From assembly GCA_030430575.1 (NCBI GenBank), contig JAUIKF010000010.1:62001-126000 (forward strand): 64,000 nucleotides of DNA. The letters run 5' to 3'. How positions within the stretch are numbered: position 1 is the stretch's first letter; each line of letters opens with the position of its first letter. The stretch comes from Bacteroidia bacterium (GTDB taxonomy: Bacteria; Bacteroidota; Bacteroidia; J057). Under the pieces are notes generated by a model that was not told the DNA's origin, made no database searches, and saw only the letters and a list, made by a program, of their open reading frames with translations. Positions 1 through 8,065 of this stretch are shown here, piece by piece. Both the position numbers and the translations under genes were made by a program.

Positions 1-2687
1 TCGATGGGCGTTTGCATCAGCCTGCGGGCTTGCACGGTCAGGGAGAACATCAATCCGATGGCTTGTGCAAGTTCATGCGGACTTCCGTTAAAGGTGTTGT
101 GAAGGGACCTGAGCAAATGCGTATAGGTGACGTCAAATTCCTGAGAGTGGACCAACGCAGGAGAATTGGGGGGAATAGCGACCATTCCAGGATCATCTGT
201 CATGTTGTAGACACCGTCGGGATCAAAAGGAATTTTGGGTCCTGTGAAGGAATACTTCTTCTTTTTGCCCTTGTGAATCCTGATCTGGCGTCCACGCACG
301 ATTTCTTCAAACTTATAGAAGTGTGCCAATTCTCCATAGCCATCTCTCGGATCGAAGGGAGAAGCCCCTTCTCCTTCTTCGACGATCTCTTTGATCGCTT
401 CTTTGGCAGAGCGCAGGTTATGGACCTCAATCATGTCCCCTGTTCCGTGCCAATGTGTCAATTGACGACTAGGATCACCTGAGAACAGCTTGTCTTTTCC
501 AAGCTTGCGATTGAGCTTTTCAAAGCCTTTTTTGATCAAGTGGTAAAACCATCCAATGGTCATCTCGTGGTCTTCCTTGGGTTCGACGGTCTCGCCTGGC
601 TCTTCTATGCCCATGAATACGTCCTCAATCTGCGCAATGGAACATTTGCGTATGTGGACCGTCAGGCCGGGCCTGAGGCTGCCTGGCAAACCCGTAGGAA
701 AGGCTGGGACAAAGCCTGGCTTGTCAATCACGGGCGAACCGCCGATGGCGTTCAGCAAGTTGCAGGCTAGCGACATGTGGAGCATTTCCTCCATTACCAC
801 ACTTCGAATCAGTTCAGAGACTTGTTCATTGTAGCCAGGTTTGATGGAGAAATAAGCTGTGATATAGGGGGGAATAGTGGCATGCTCTAGTTCAATGGCG
901 ATCTGCAAGGCCTGCATGAGGTCTTCCTTGGTCTCGATATCGATGTAAACGGGGTCTTCGAGCCATTTGAGCAGCATGAGCCGCTTATTTTCGGACAGGT
1001 CACGCGTGACGGGCATGTAGTTGGCGTCTGTCATCGGTTTGCTGAAGACCAGCTTCAGCGCTTCCTTGTGCTTGACACAGCTCGTGAAATTGCCCAGGTC
1101 GAGGACGGATTTCATCACCGGATATAGCTCTGCATATTGCACCAAAATTGGCTGGACATCGCGTACCCAGGTGGGCCTTTTGGGGATGTCATATTTGTTC
1201 CAAAGCAGCAGACTGATGAGGTTGGTGCTGTTGGCATTATAGACAGCCGGTGGGACGCCTGGCCAGGTATACCCAATGCCATACACCTGCCCATCGATAT
1301 AACCACGGGGATTATGGGGATCTTTGCCTGTGATCTGTAAAGTGGCTTTCCCGTTTTTATCTGTGGTAATGGAGTCTTTAAATACCAAGGCATCTGCAGG
1401 GATGCCTACAGGGGGACCGGCGATTGCCCCTTGCTTCACTTGCCCTTCCATGGGCGAATTGTTATAGGCAATGTCGATTTTCTGATTGGGGACGGGCTGC
1501 CCGAATCTCGTGGCGTAGATCTCCGCCTTGGGTTTGTCCCCTACATTGAGTCGATAGACAAATTGATCGGCACGCAGAAATAGCCCTTCTTCATTTTCAC
1601 TCATCAGCATCGAATAGGTATTGCTGCTTGCATCATAAGTCCTGATGCCCAAGGGGTTTTTCTTGACCAGGTTTTGCACCTTTTTGTCCAAAAGCGACAA
1701 ATCAAACATGGCGATGCCTGCTTGATTCTCATAAAACCCAGGCTCCAAATAGTTAGGATACCCAATCGTGTGATAGGTAGCCTGGGGGCCTTTGCCTTCT
1801 TGCACGACCAGTTCCAATGGGCCATAATCCAATGTCGGGCCACCTGCTGAAGTAGTCTGAAGGCTATTGCCCAGATCGAGGAACAGCCAATTGTTCTTTT
1901 CATCTATACGACAGGGAGCAAAATTCATGACCTGATTGGCAGGCGCATCTGGTAGAGGGCGTATGTAGCGTGCTGGCACAAACTGCTGGGGTTCATCCTT
2001 TTCATAAGGCCCGATCGACCCTACAATCCGTCCCCAAGTAAAGTCTGGAGAAGTATCGTCCTGATTCAAGCCGTCAACCGTAAATTTGATCGAGAGTTTG
2101 GGTGGTTTGTTGCGCCCATTATTGGTCAATTCTTTCAGGAAACGTGAAGTGATGGTATCTGACCAGTTAATGGAGGAGAGAATGGATTGGTACACTGCGC
2201 TAAAGAACGAATCAGGATGTCCCGCCAGAAATCGGACCCAAATATCTGAAAATGCAGCTACCTCATAGGTACTCGCAAAGCCATTGTCTTCACTTACTTC
2301 TCCGAGATGAATCTCAAACCCCCACAACTCGGACACCATCTGCTGTTCTGAATCAAGGTCTACGATCTTGCCGCCGACCCGCGTATTGGCACCGTTGATG
2401 GACATACCGATGACGGGGTCCTGGTCAGGGGTCGCGACGTAGGAGCCGTCTTTGTAGTTCACACTGTTGACGGCGCAGTCGCGCAGGCGGAAGTAGCCCG
2501 TACCTAGTGGATTCCACCAGCCATTGGGATAATAATAGCCGCCACCTGGCTTGGGCAGTTGCTCGGGCTTTTGGTCATTGGGGACGTAGGTCGCCGTGTT
2601 GAAGTGAGAAGGGTCATTGTTGACTGTGGAGGGGTCAGCCTGGAATTTTCCAGAGAAATTCAGGCGAGGGAAACCGAGGTAGCTCAT
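1..2687 (-). CDS. VioB-like ferritin-like domain protein (3' end beyond window)
   Basis: An uninterrupted 895-codon frame runs from ATG (protein begins MSYLGFPRLNFSGKF) off the left edge, so the C-terminus is missing. Residues ~590-800 carry a ferritin-like di-iron four-helix pattern: IELEHATIPPY near 599, EEMLHMSLACNLLNAIGG near 633, and GELAHFYKFEEI near 786. This is the pattern of the ferritin-like domain of VioB/RebD (iminophenyl-pyruvate dimer synthase), and the ~900+ aa length fits that family (about 1000 aa). The N-terminal ~550 residues look beta-rich. No other violacein or indolocarbazole genes (VioA, C, D, E) are visible, so the substrate is unknown and an indole-pyruvate role should not be assumed. 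Upstream is a repeat-filled gap. Confidence 0.85.
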   Translation of the reverse strand, partial: MSYLGFPRLNFSGKFQADPSTVNNDPSHFNTATYVPNDQKPEQLPKPGGGYYYPNGWWNPLGTGYFRLRDCAVNSVNYKDGSYVATPDQDPVIGMSINGANTRVGGKIVDLDSEQQMVSELWGFEIHLGEVSEDNGFASTYEVAAFSDIWVRFLAGHPDSFFSAVYQSILSSINWSDTITSRFLKELTNNGRNKPPKLSIKFTVDGLNQDDTSPDFTWGRIVGSIGPYEKDEPQQFVPARYIRPLPDAPANQVMNFAPCRIDEKNNWLFLDLGNSLQTTSAGGPTLDYGPLELVVQEGKGPQATYHTIGYPNYLEPGFYENQAGIAMFDLSLLDKKVQNLVKKNPLGIRTYDASSNTYSMLMSENEEGLFLRADQFVYRLNVGDKPKAEIYATRFGQPVPNQKIDIAYNNSPMEGQVKQGAIAGPPVGIPADALVFKDSITTDKNGKATLQITGKDPHNPRGYIDGQVYGIGYTWPGVPPAVYNANSTNLISLLLWNKYDIPKRPTWVRDVQPILVQYAELYPVMKSVLDLGNFTSCVKHKEALKLVFSKPMTDANYMPVTRDLSENKRLMLLKWLEDPVYIDIETKEDLMQALQIAIELEHATIPPYITAYFSIKPGYNEQVSELIRSVVMEEMLHMSLACNLLNAIGGSPVIDKPGFVPAFPTGLPGSLRPGLTVHIRKCSIAQIEDVFMGIEEPGETVEPKEDHEMTIGWFYHLIKKGFEKLNRKLGKDKLFSGDPSRQLTHWHGTGDMIEVHNLRSAKEAIKEIVEEGEGASPFDPRDGYGELAHFYKFEEIVRGRQIRIHKGKKKKYSFTGPKIPFDPDGVYNMTDDPGMVAIPPNSPALVHSQEFDVTYTHLLRSLHNTFNGSPHELAQAIGLMFSLTVQARRLMQTPI

Positions 2688-2693
2688 GAGGAA

Positions 2694-2783
2694 TGATTGA
2701 TTATTTATTGAGTGATGAGTAATTCAAAGAGATAAGCATTCATGCTGAATTATTAATCAATAATCAGTCAATCAATAATTCCG
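2694..2783. repeat. Inverted AATCAATAAT-word hairpin
   Basis: Left arm (~2694-2725) is rich in GATTGATTATTTATTGAG. Right arm (~2750-2783) contains TTAATCAATAATCAGTCAAT. They are imperfect inverted copies. The same word recurs at 11.57-11.76, 38.94-38.98 and 42.45-42.55 kb, so it is a dispersed family and not local low complexity. It lies just upstream of the VioB-like start codon. Confidence 0.7.
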
Positions 2784-2974
2784 CGATGATCACACGCACG
2801 GAAACGGACAGAATGGAGAATGGAAATGGATAGTTATTTTCAAAGTAGTAGTTTTGGAGCAATATTCCTAATCTGAAATAGGATAGTTCTATTTCTCCAA
2901 CAAATTGCAGGTGCCTGGCGTCCCTGTCTAAAAACGTTTAGAGTTTAGAGTTCAGCGTTCGAATGTTCCGTATG

Positions 2975-3065
2975 ACCCTGAACCCTGAACCCTGAACCCT
3001 GAACCCTGAACCCTGAACCCTGAACCCTGAACCCTGAACCCTGAACCCTGAACCCTGAACCCTGA
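2975..3065. repeat. Heptad tandem array, 13 copies of ACCCTGA
   Basis: Thirteen exact, uninterrupted copies of the 7-bp unit ACCCTGA end 12 bp before the ATG of the membrane/SRPBCC gene. To the left (2935-2965) lie opposite-strand words (GTTTAGAGTTTAGAGTTCAG), so the region can fold back. The same unit recurs at 58654-58695 and a CCCTAAA version at 25455-25545. Confidence 0.95.
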
Positions 3066-3077
3066 ACCTCTAATATT

Positions 3078-3974
3078 ATGAAAGATCACTTTTTCCCTGC
3101 GGCGATCATCACCTTTTGCTTTCTCGCACTAGGGATAGCGTTGCTTCACAATGATCAAATTGGGTACGGCGTTACCCTGTTTATTTTGCTCCCCTTTACG
3201 CTGGGCTTATTGTATGGTGGGGAAACGGTCAGAAAATGGAGCTTGGGAGGACTGCTTTCTGCCCTTTCCATTTTTATTTTATTGCTCCTCAGGTTTCGTA
3301 TTGAAGGAATCGTATGTATCGTCCTGGCCTTGCCTATCGTATTGGGCGCCATGGCCCTAGGGGTATTGATCAAGTACCTTTTTTTCAAAAAGAAAGATGC
3401 AAAAGAAGAAAAACCTCCCACCATAAAGGCTACCCTTATTCCGCTCTTCCTCGTGATCACGGTGGGAATGGTGGAACATGAGCTTACCGAAAATGACCAC
3501 CATGTCATAGCAGTCCATTCCGAGATTTCTCTCCCATATTCCCCAGAACAGGTCTATGACGCCATCAAGTCTGTGGACACGCTAGATGCAGAGAAGCCAT
3601 TTTTGATGAAGTTGGACTTGCCCATTCCCCAAAAATGTATCCTGGAAGCGGAAGAGGTCGGAGCGTTGCGTACTTGCTATTTTGAGGGAGGCCTAATCGT
3701 AGAAAGGGTCACCGAGCTGCAGCGGGGAAAAATCCTGAGAATGGATGTCATCGATTACCAGTTGACAGGTAGAGACTGGCTGGGCTTCCAAGAAGCCATT
3801 TACCTATTCGATTCCCTCGAAAATGGCGGTTGCAAGCTCACCCGCATCACTACCTACACCTCGCAATTGTATCCAAGAGCGTATTGGAAGCCGCTAGAAG
3901 CGATGGGGATCGAGCAAGCGCATGAATATGTATTTCGGAATTTGCAGAAGGATTTGAGGAAGGCCTTAAAATGA
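3078..3974 (+). CDS. Membrane protein with C-terminal SRPBCC (START-like) domain
   Basis: 298 aa. Residues ~5-135 hold about four to five hydrophobic helices (for example ITFCFLALGIALL and FILLPFTLGLLYGG), with a basic loop KKKDAKEEK near 107. The C-terminal ~155 residues read as a soluble SRPBCC/polyketide-cyclase-like fold, with the usual opening VHSEISLPYSPEQVYDAI and a last long helix EYVFRNLQKDLRKAL. SRPBCC domains bind hydrophobic ligands; the ligand here is unknown. The start codon follows a 13-copy heptad array almost directly, so any promoter must lie within or beyond that array. The convergent neighbour ends 46 bp downstream. Confidence 0.8.
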   Translation: MKDHFFPAAIITFCFLALGIALLHNDQIGYGVTLFILLPFTLGLLYGGETVRKWSLGGLLSALSIFILLLLRFRIEGIVCIVLALPIVLGAMALGVLIKYLFFKKKDAKEEKPPTIKATLIPLFLVITVGMVEHELTENDHHVIAVHSEISLPYSPEQVYDAIKSVDTLDAEKPFLMKLDLPIPQKCILEAEEVGALRTCYFEGGLIVERVTELQRGKILRMDVIDYQLTGRDWLGFQEAIYLFDSLENGGCKLTRITTYTSQLYPRAYWKPLEAMGIEQAHEYVFRNLQKDLRKALK

Positions 3975-4020
3975 AAATATGACCATCGGGACTAGGGAAT
4001 TTCCCCACGGATTTAACATA

Positions 4021-5463
4021 TTACCCTCCTACTTCCATCCCCATCTTCTCCTGCAACCACACCAAATTGGAAACCTTTCCAATTTCTTCCATCCGCGCCT
4101 GCAATTTCTGCTGGCGCAGCTGAAAGTCAGCCGGCGTCAGCAGTGCCTTGCGCTCCCGCAATTTGGCGAGCCTGCGGCAGCAAGTGACGAAGTTGCGGTG
4201 GCTCTCGCGCCGCTCGCGGGCGATGCGCTTGTCGCGCCGCAAAAAGCGCTCAAAGGCGTCCAAGGCATAATACAGGCTCTCGTATTCCTCCATCTCAACA
4301 TATAATTTGATCAACAGTGTGCGCGCACTCAACTGGTAAAATACATCGGTGAAGGTCACCGTATTGAGCAGGCGGATCGCTTGTTTATTTTCGCCCTGGC
4401 TATAATACATATCTGCCTTGCAGTAATGGTAGACATTGTCTCGATACCGTTCTTGGACCCGTTCACGATAGTTCTCTATAAAATCACTTACCCAGTCAAA
4501 GGCCTTGATGCGAAGTCCCGTTGTGACAATATTTTTAAAGCTCGTATGGTCGAGTTTCCCTCCGTGTAGGATCAGACCAGAATTCAGTTGCTGTTGATAA
4601 AGGTCAAATAGTTCTTGCAGATAATCCAACTTCCCGACATTGATCCGCCGGATGCAATAGTTCTGGATGTGACTATACACCCCACGGGCCTCCTCGGGGT
4701 CCAACTGAGGGCCATAATCCCATAAGAGCTGCTTGAGTTGTTGGTAGACTACCTTGTCGGCTGGCTGCTTATAGCATTGCAAGATCTGCGCATATATCTG
4801 CCAAATCGGCTGTTGCAACTCCTCTGTAGCTAGGTTTTCGATCCACTCGTCAAATCGATTGGGTTGGTAGTCTATGTTCAGTACTTGGTGACGATTCAGT
4901 AATTCGCAGCTTTCTCGTAAGCGGATATGCAGGTAATAGGCATCTAGGTGATCGATTTTCCCCTGCAAATTGGCATCAAACTCCCTACGCTGGCGCTGTC
5001 CATAGATGAAGTTGGCTTCATCTGCCAGGCGGTAGCGAAAGTAAAAATCTTCGGCCGTTGGATGCGAAAGGGCATTGAAATACTTTTCATGTTTGCGTTT
5101 TTCGGTTTCAAAAAGGTGTGACAGGCCCCTTTTTCGAAGTTGGGTGAGGTAGAGTAAAGTTTGCTGGTGCTGCTGCTCCTTGAGTTCTACCATCCCTAAA
5201 AACTCCCTGAGAAGGCCGAGCAGAAGCGATGTTTTACTATTCAGTTCTGCACGGTCAAATTTTCGTCTTGGCCACATGGTAGCAAATATTTCCTCCCAAT
5301 CCGCTTTTGCCACTTGATAGGTGGGCTGGTGAGCCGCTATTCCTTCATATAGTTTGATGAATTTCTCATTGCGGTTAAAGCACCTATCAGAGAGAAAAGC
5401 TCGGAACATTTTGTGTTCCTTGCTAGAAAATGTCGAGAGAATTTCAATCACATACAAACTCAT
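4021..5463 (-). CDS. Conserved alpha-solenoid protein, paralogue of 27971-29431
   Basis: 480 aa, no signal peptide, almost wholly alpha-helical and rich in Gln, Leu and Arg. It is clearly homologous along its length to the protein at 27971-29431. Shared blocks include LDAYYL, SCELLNR, QNYCI-RIN, IVTTGLR-K-F-WV, AIRLL and DAF-RFL-R. The order of helices suggests a TPR-like superhelix. The N-terminus (TFSSKEHKMFRAFL) looks like a cytosolic Bacteroidota family with no assigned function that I can name. An ATG start fits; the upstream gap is shared with a divergent secreted-protein gene. Confidence 0.85.
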   Translation of the reverse strand: MSLYVIEILSTFSSKEHKMFRAFLSDRCFNRNEKFIKLYEGIAAHQPTYQVAKADWEEIFATMWPRRKFDRAELNSKTSLLLGLLREFLGMVELKEQQHQQTLLYLTQLRKRGLSHLFETEKRKHEKYFNALSHPTAEDFYFRYRLADEANFIYGQRQRREFDANLQGKIDHLDAYYLHIRLRESCELLNRHQVLNIDYQPNRFDEWIENLATEELQQPIWQIYAQILQCYKQPADKVVYQQLKQLLWDYGPQLDPEEARGVYSHIQNYCIRRINVGKLDYLQELFDLYQQQLNSGLILHGGKLDHTSFKNIVTTGLRIKAFDWVSDFIENYRERVQERYRDNVYHYCKADMYYSQGENKQAIRLLNTVTFTDVFYQLSARTLLIKLYVEMEEYESLYYALDAFERFLRRDKRIARERRESHRNFVTCCRRLAKLRERKALLTPADFQLRQQKLQARMEEIGKVSNLVWLQEKMGMEVGG

Positions 5464-5626
5464 ATTTTCTATTTTATTTCACAAAAAATATAAGTAATCA
5501 TCTGTATATCAAACTTTTATAAAATTTTTCTCTGAAAATTTTCCTCTATATTTTAGGAAAATCGTTTTTTTTAAGCCATAGCAGGAGCCTTAACCTTGTA
5601 TCATCGAAAGAAATAACCTTTGAATC

Positions 5627-7681
5627 ATGAAAAAAATAAGCTTTACCCTTTTACTTTGCTTACTTCTGACTGGCCTTTCTCATGCACAGACGATTATCAA
5701 ACAGCATATTAGTTCCAATACGACTTGGACGGCTGCTGGTAGTCCATACATCATTGATACCACATCTATACAAGTGGATGCGGGTGTTACCCTGACGATA
5801 GATCCAGGCGTCGAAATACAATTTAACTTCATTTTGGGTTCCAATCGCCAATCCTTCCTCAAAGTATTTGGCAACCTGGTGGCTGTAGGAAATGCGACCG
5901 ATAGCATCAAAATTTATGGAGCGATCGATCCAGTAGGAACCAATCAAGTCTCCGACTTAGAGGTCTATGGGTATGCCCAGATTGAGTATGCCTATATCAC
6001 CTGGATGCAAGTAGCCATCAATAGTGAGGTGAATTCTATTGGAGGGGCTGGTGATGTAGATGTCAAACACTGCACTTTTTATGACAATGAGTTTGGGATT
6101 TCGGGTCAAACTGCTCCAAACATCGGCACCGTAACCGTTGACAGCTGTCTATTTGTAGAACATGATCGAGCCATCTCAGAAAGTGAAAATTTCACCATCA
6201 CCCACTCAGAGTTTCGGGACAACCTGCGGGCTATCCAAACTATTGCCAGTTCTACAATTGAGCACTGTCAATTCTTCGACAATTTTTCCGCCATCACTTC
6301 ACGACTGCCTATGAAAGTGACGGACTGTGAGTTTCGGAGAAATGGAACGGGATATACCATTTATATGGGGTCTTATGGAGCTACAACGCATCCCAATGAC
6401 ATCAGCCATAATCAGTTCCATGACAACAATATAGGCATTTACTTGTCTGCTACATCTGCCTTGACTAGCATCGTCTTACCCAATATTCACTACAATGAGA
6501 TCTGTAGTGATGTGGCCAACATCCGCACCAGTCCTGCCATCCAAAACCCTGCGCCGTTTTCGCCCATCAACCTCAGCGATAATTGCTGGTGCGAACTGGA
6601 TACGATTGCTGTCAGAAACAGCATTGATAATCCTGCCAACCTCTCTGTTCATATCAGCAAAATAGACTCTTCCTGTGTGCCTCACACCGTCTTCCCTGGT
6701 GATGCCAACCATGACCAAGTCTGCAACAACGCAGACCTCTTGCCTATAGGCATTCACTTCAATCAGACAGGGCCTGCTCGTCCCAATGCCAGCCTCACCT
6801 GGGTCGCACAGCCCGCCCCTGACTGGGCAGGCACGCAGGCGAATGGCTTCAATGTCAAACATGCCGACTGCGACGGCGACAGCACCGTCAGTTGGTCTGA
6901 CACGGTGGCAGTCAACCTCAACTACGGCCAGACTCACAATAGTTGGCGACCAAGCGGAAGTGGAGGGGGCATGACGGTTCGCTTTGAAATGCCGACAACT
7001 AATGTAGGTGTAGGAGACACTGTGAGTATCCCCATCACCTTGGGGACCTTTGATACGCTGGCCGTAGGCGTCTATGGGCTTGCCTTCACCATCAATTATG
7101 ATATGACACTCATAGACTCCGCCAGCGTGCGTGTATCCTACGCCAACTCCTGGCTCGGCTCCAAAGATGTAGACATGCTCACTATCCACAAGGATTTTTA
7201 TAACCAGAGCAAAGTAGAAATGGCCCTTGTGCGCAATGACCAGATGAGCCGTACTGGCTATGGAACCATCGCCGACCTCATTGTCGTTATAGACGATGAC
7301 CTGACCAAGCGTCTCATCCCCTTTACCCTCTCTTTTTCGGATCTCATCGCCGTAGACTCCGTTGGTGAATACCTGGACATCACAGGGGAGCCCGGTGCAT
7401 TTGACATAGACACCGACCCGCAGACAGGGCTGCTAGATGCTTCCACATCTGCCTTGAGTTTTTATCCCAATCCTATCCAAAACCAGCTCATCCTGGAACA
7501 TCCCCAACATACCTTTGAGTCGGTTGCATTGATCTCAATGATAGGGCAGAAGGTCAAACTGTGGGAAGGAAATCAGCGGGGCAAATTGGAGATTGCCTTG
7601 GAGGGTTTTGCGGCGGGCATCTATTTGCTGGAGGTGGGGATGAAAGAGGGCAGGCGTGTAGTGAAGGTGGAAGTGAGGTAA
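5627..7681 (+). CDS. T9SS-secreted beta-helix protein with dockerin-like and cohesin-like modules
   Basis: 684 aa with a signal peptide (MKKISFTLLLCLLLTGLSHAQ). Residues ~25-345 form short repeats typical of a right-handed parallel beta-helix (SCLFVEHDRAI, SEFRDNLRAI, CQFFDNFSAI). Residues ~355-440 hold two dockerin/EF-like calcium loops, GDANHDQVCNNADLL and DCDGDSTVSWSDTVAVNLN. Residues ~450-590 resemble a cohesin beta-sandwich (VGVGDTVSIPITLG, GLAFTINYD). The end is a T9SS type A sorting domain (SFYPNPIQNQLILEH to KVEVR). It is predicted to be an exported surface protein or adhesin. Having cohesin-like and dockerin-like parts in one chain is notable. It is monocistronic and ends at a convergent hairpin. 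Confidence 0.85.
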   Translation: MKKISFTLLLCLLLTGLSHAQTIIKQHISSNTTWTAAGSPYIIDTTSIQVDAGVTLTIDPGVEIQFNFILGSNRQSFLKVFGNLVAVGNATDSIKIYGAIDPVGTNQVSDLEVYGYAQIEYAYITWMQVAINSEVNSIGGAGDVDVKHCTFYDNEFGISGQTAPNIGTVTVDSCLFVEHDRAISESENFTITHSEFRDNLRAIQTIASSTIEHCQFFDNFSAITSRLPMKVTDCEFRRNGTGYTIYMGSYGATTHPNDISHNQFHDNNIGIYLSATSALTSIVLPNIHYNEICSDVANIRTSPAIQNPAPFSPINLSDNCWCELDTIAVRNSIDNPANLSVHISKIDSSCVPHTVFPGDANHDQVCNNADLLPIGIHFNQTGPARPNASLTWVAQPAPDWAGTQANGFNVKHADCDGDSTVSWSDTVAVNLNYGQTHNSWRPSGSGGGMTVRFEMPTTNVGVGDTVSIPITLGTFDTLAVGVYGLAFTINYDMTLIDSASVRVSYANSWLGSKDVDMLTIHKDFYNQSKVEMALVRNDQMSRTGYGTIADLIVVIDDDLTKRLIPFTLSFSDLIAVDSVGEYLDITGEPGAFDIDTDPQTGLLDASTSALSFYPNPIQNQLILEHPQHTFESVALISMIGQKVKLWEGNQRGKLEIALEGFAAGIYLLEVGMKEGRRVVKVEVR

Positions 7682-7691
7682 AAAACGATTT

Positions 7692-7777
7692 CAGAATAAA
7701 GATTGAAGAACAAGGAATTAAGATTTAGAGAGCGTTTCATCCCTTCTTAAATCTTAATTCCTTGTTCGATATTCTGC
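7692..7777. repeat. GAACAAGGAA-family hairpin between convergent genes
   Basis: Perfect 20-bp arms, GAACAAGGAATTAAGATTTA at 7708-7727 and its complement at 7748-7767, with a 20-nt loop. A further 7-bp pair (CAGAATA/TATTCTG) lies outside. It can serve as a bidirectional terminator for the T9SS gene and the antitoxin gene. The antitoxin stop codon lies in the loop. Related copies: 25.37-25.44, 58.11-58.20, 21.06-21.15, 37.08-37.19 and 53.04-53.33 kb. Confidence 0.9.
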
Positions 7778-8030
7778 AATCAAAATCTCTGTTGGAAAAC
7801 ATTTGTTCGCCAGTAGCCTTGGCTTCTTGGAGGTATTCATCAAAATCAGCATCACTCATATCATTCCAACTTCCAGCTAAGGAAAGAATTTTATCTTTAT
7901 TATCCTTTTTCCTACCCTCAATTGATTGATTGAGACCCTTCAAATAATTGTCAACCTGTTGAAGGTAAGAAAGTGGTAAATGGCTAATCTTAGACAAGAT
8001 GGAACGATATACATATTCAGCTGTTGTCAT
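7737..8030 (-). CDS. Orphan VapB/RelB-like antitoxin with repeat-derived C-terminus
   Basis: 97 aa. The segment ILSLAGSWNDMSDADFDEYLQEAK is the typical C-terminal toxin-binding stretch of Bacteroidota antitoxins that partner PIN-domain (VapC) toxins. The next residues FSNRDFD also fit that family. The last ~13 residues (from CRISNKEL) are encoded by the GAACAAGGAA repeat arm, so the natural end and the expected downstream toxin gene are gone. No PIN toxin is visible nearby. The ATG lies 35 bp downstream of the AAA/PDDEXK gene on the same strand, so the two may share a transcript. The antitoxin assignment rests on motif only. Confidence 0.65.
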   Translation of the reverse strand: MTTAEYVYRSILSKISHLPLSYLQQVDNYLKGLNQSIEGRKKDNKDKILSLAGSWNDMSDADFDEYLQEAKATGEQMFSNRDFDCRISNKELRFKKG

Positions 8031-8065
8031 ATGTTAAAGATAATGAAATTTCTGAAAGTAAGCGG

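Noticed and set aside
1-2687. Violacein or indolocarbazole cluster
   Set aside because: Only a VioB-like protein is present; no oxidase, monooxygenase or VioE-like genes in the window.
2975-3065. CRISPR array
   Set aside because: Period is 7 bp with no spacers and no cas genes.
6476-7189. 237-codon open frame on the minus strand
   Set aside because: Lies fully inside the T9SS beta-helix gene in antisense; no domain features and the + strand gene has clear domains and a signal peptide.
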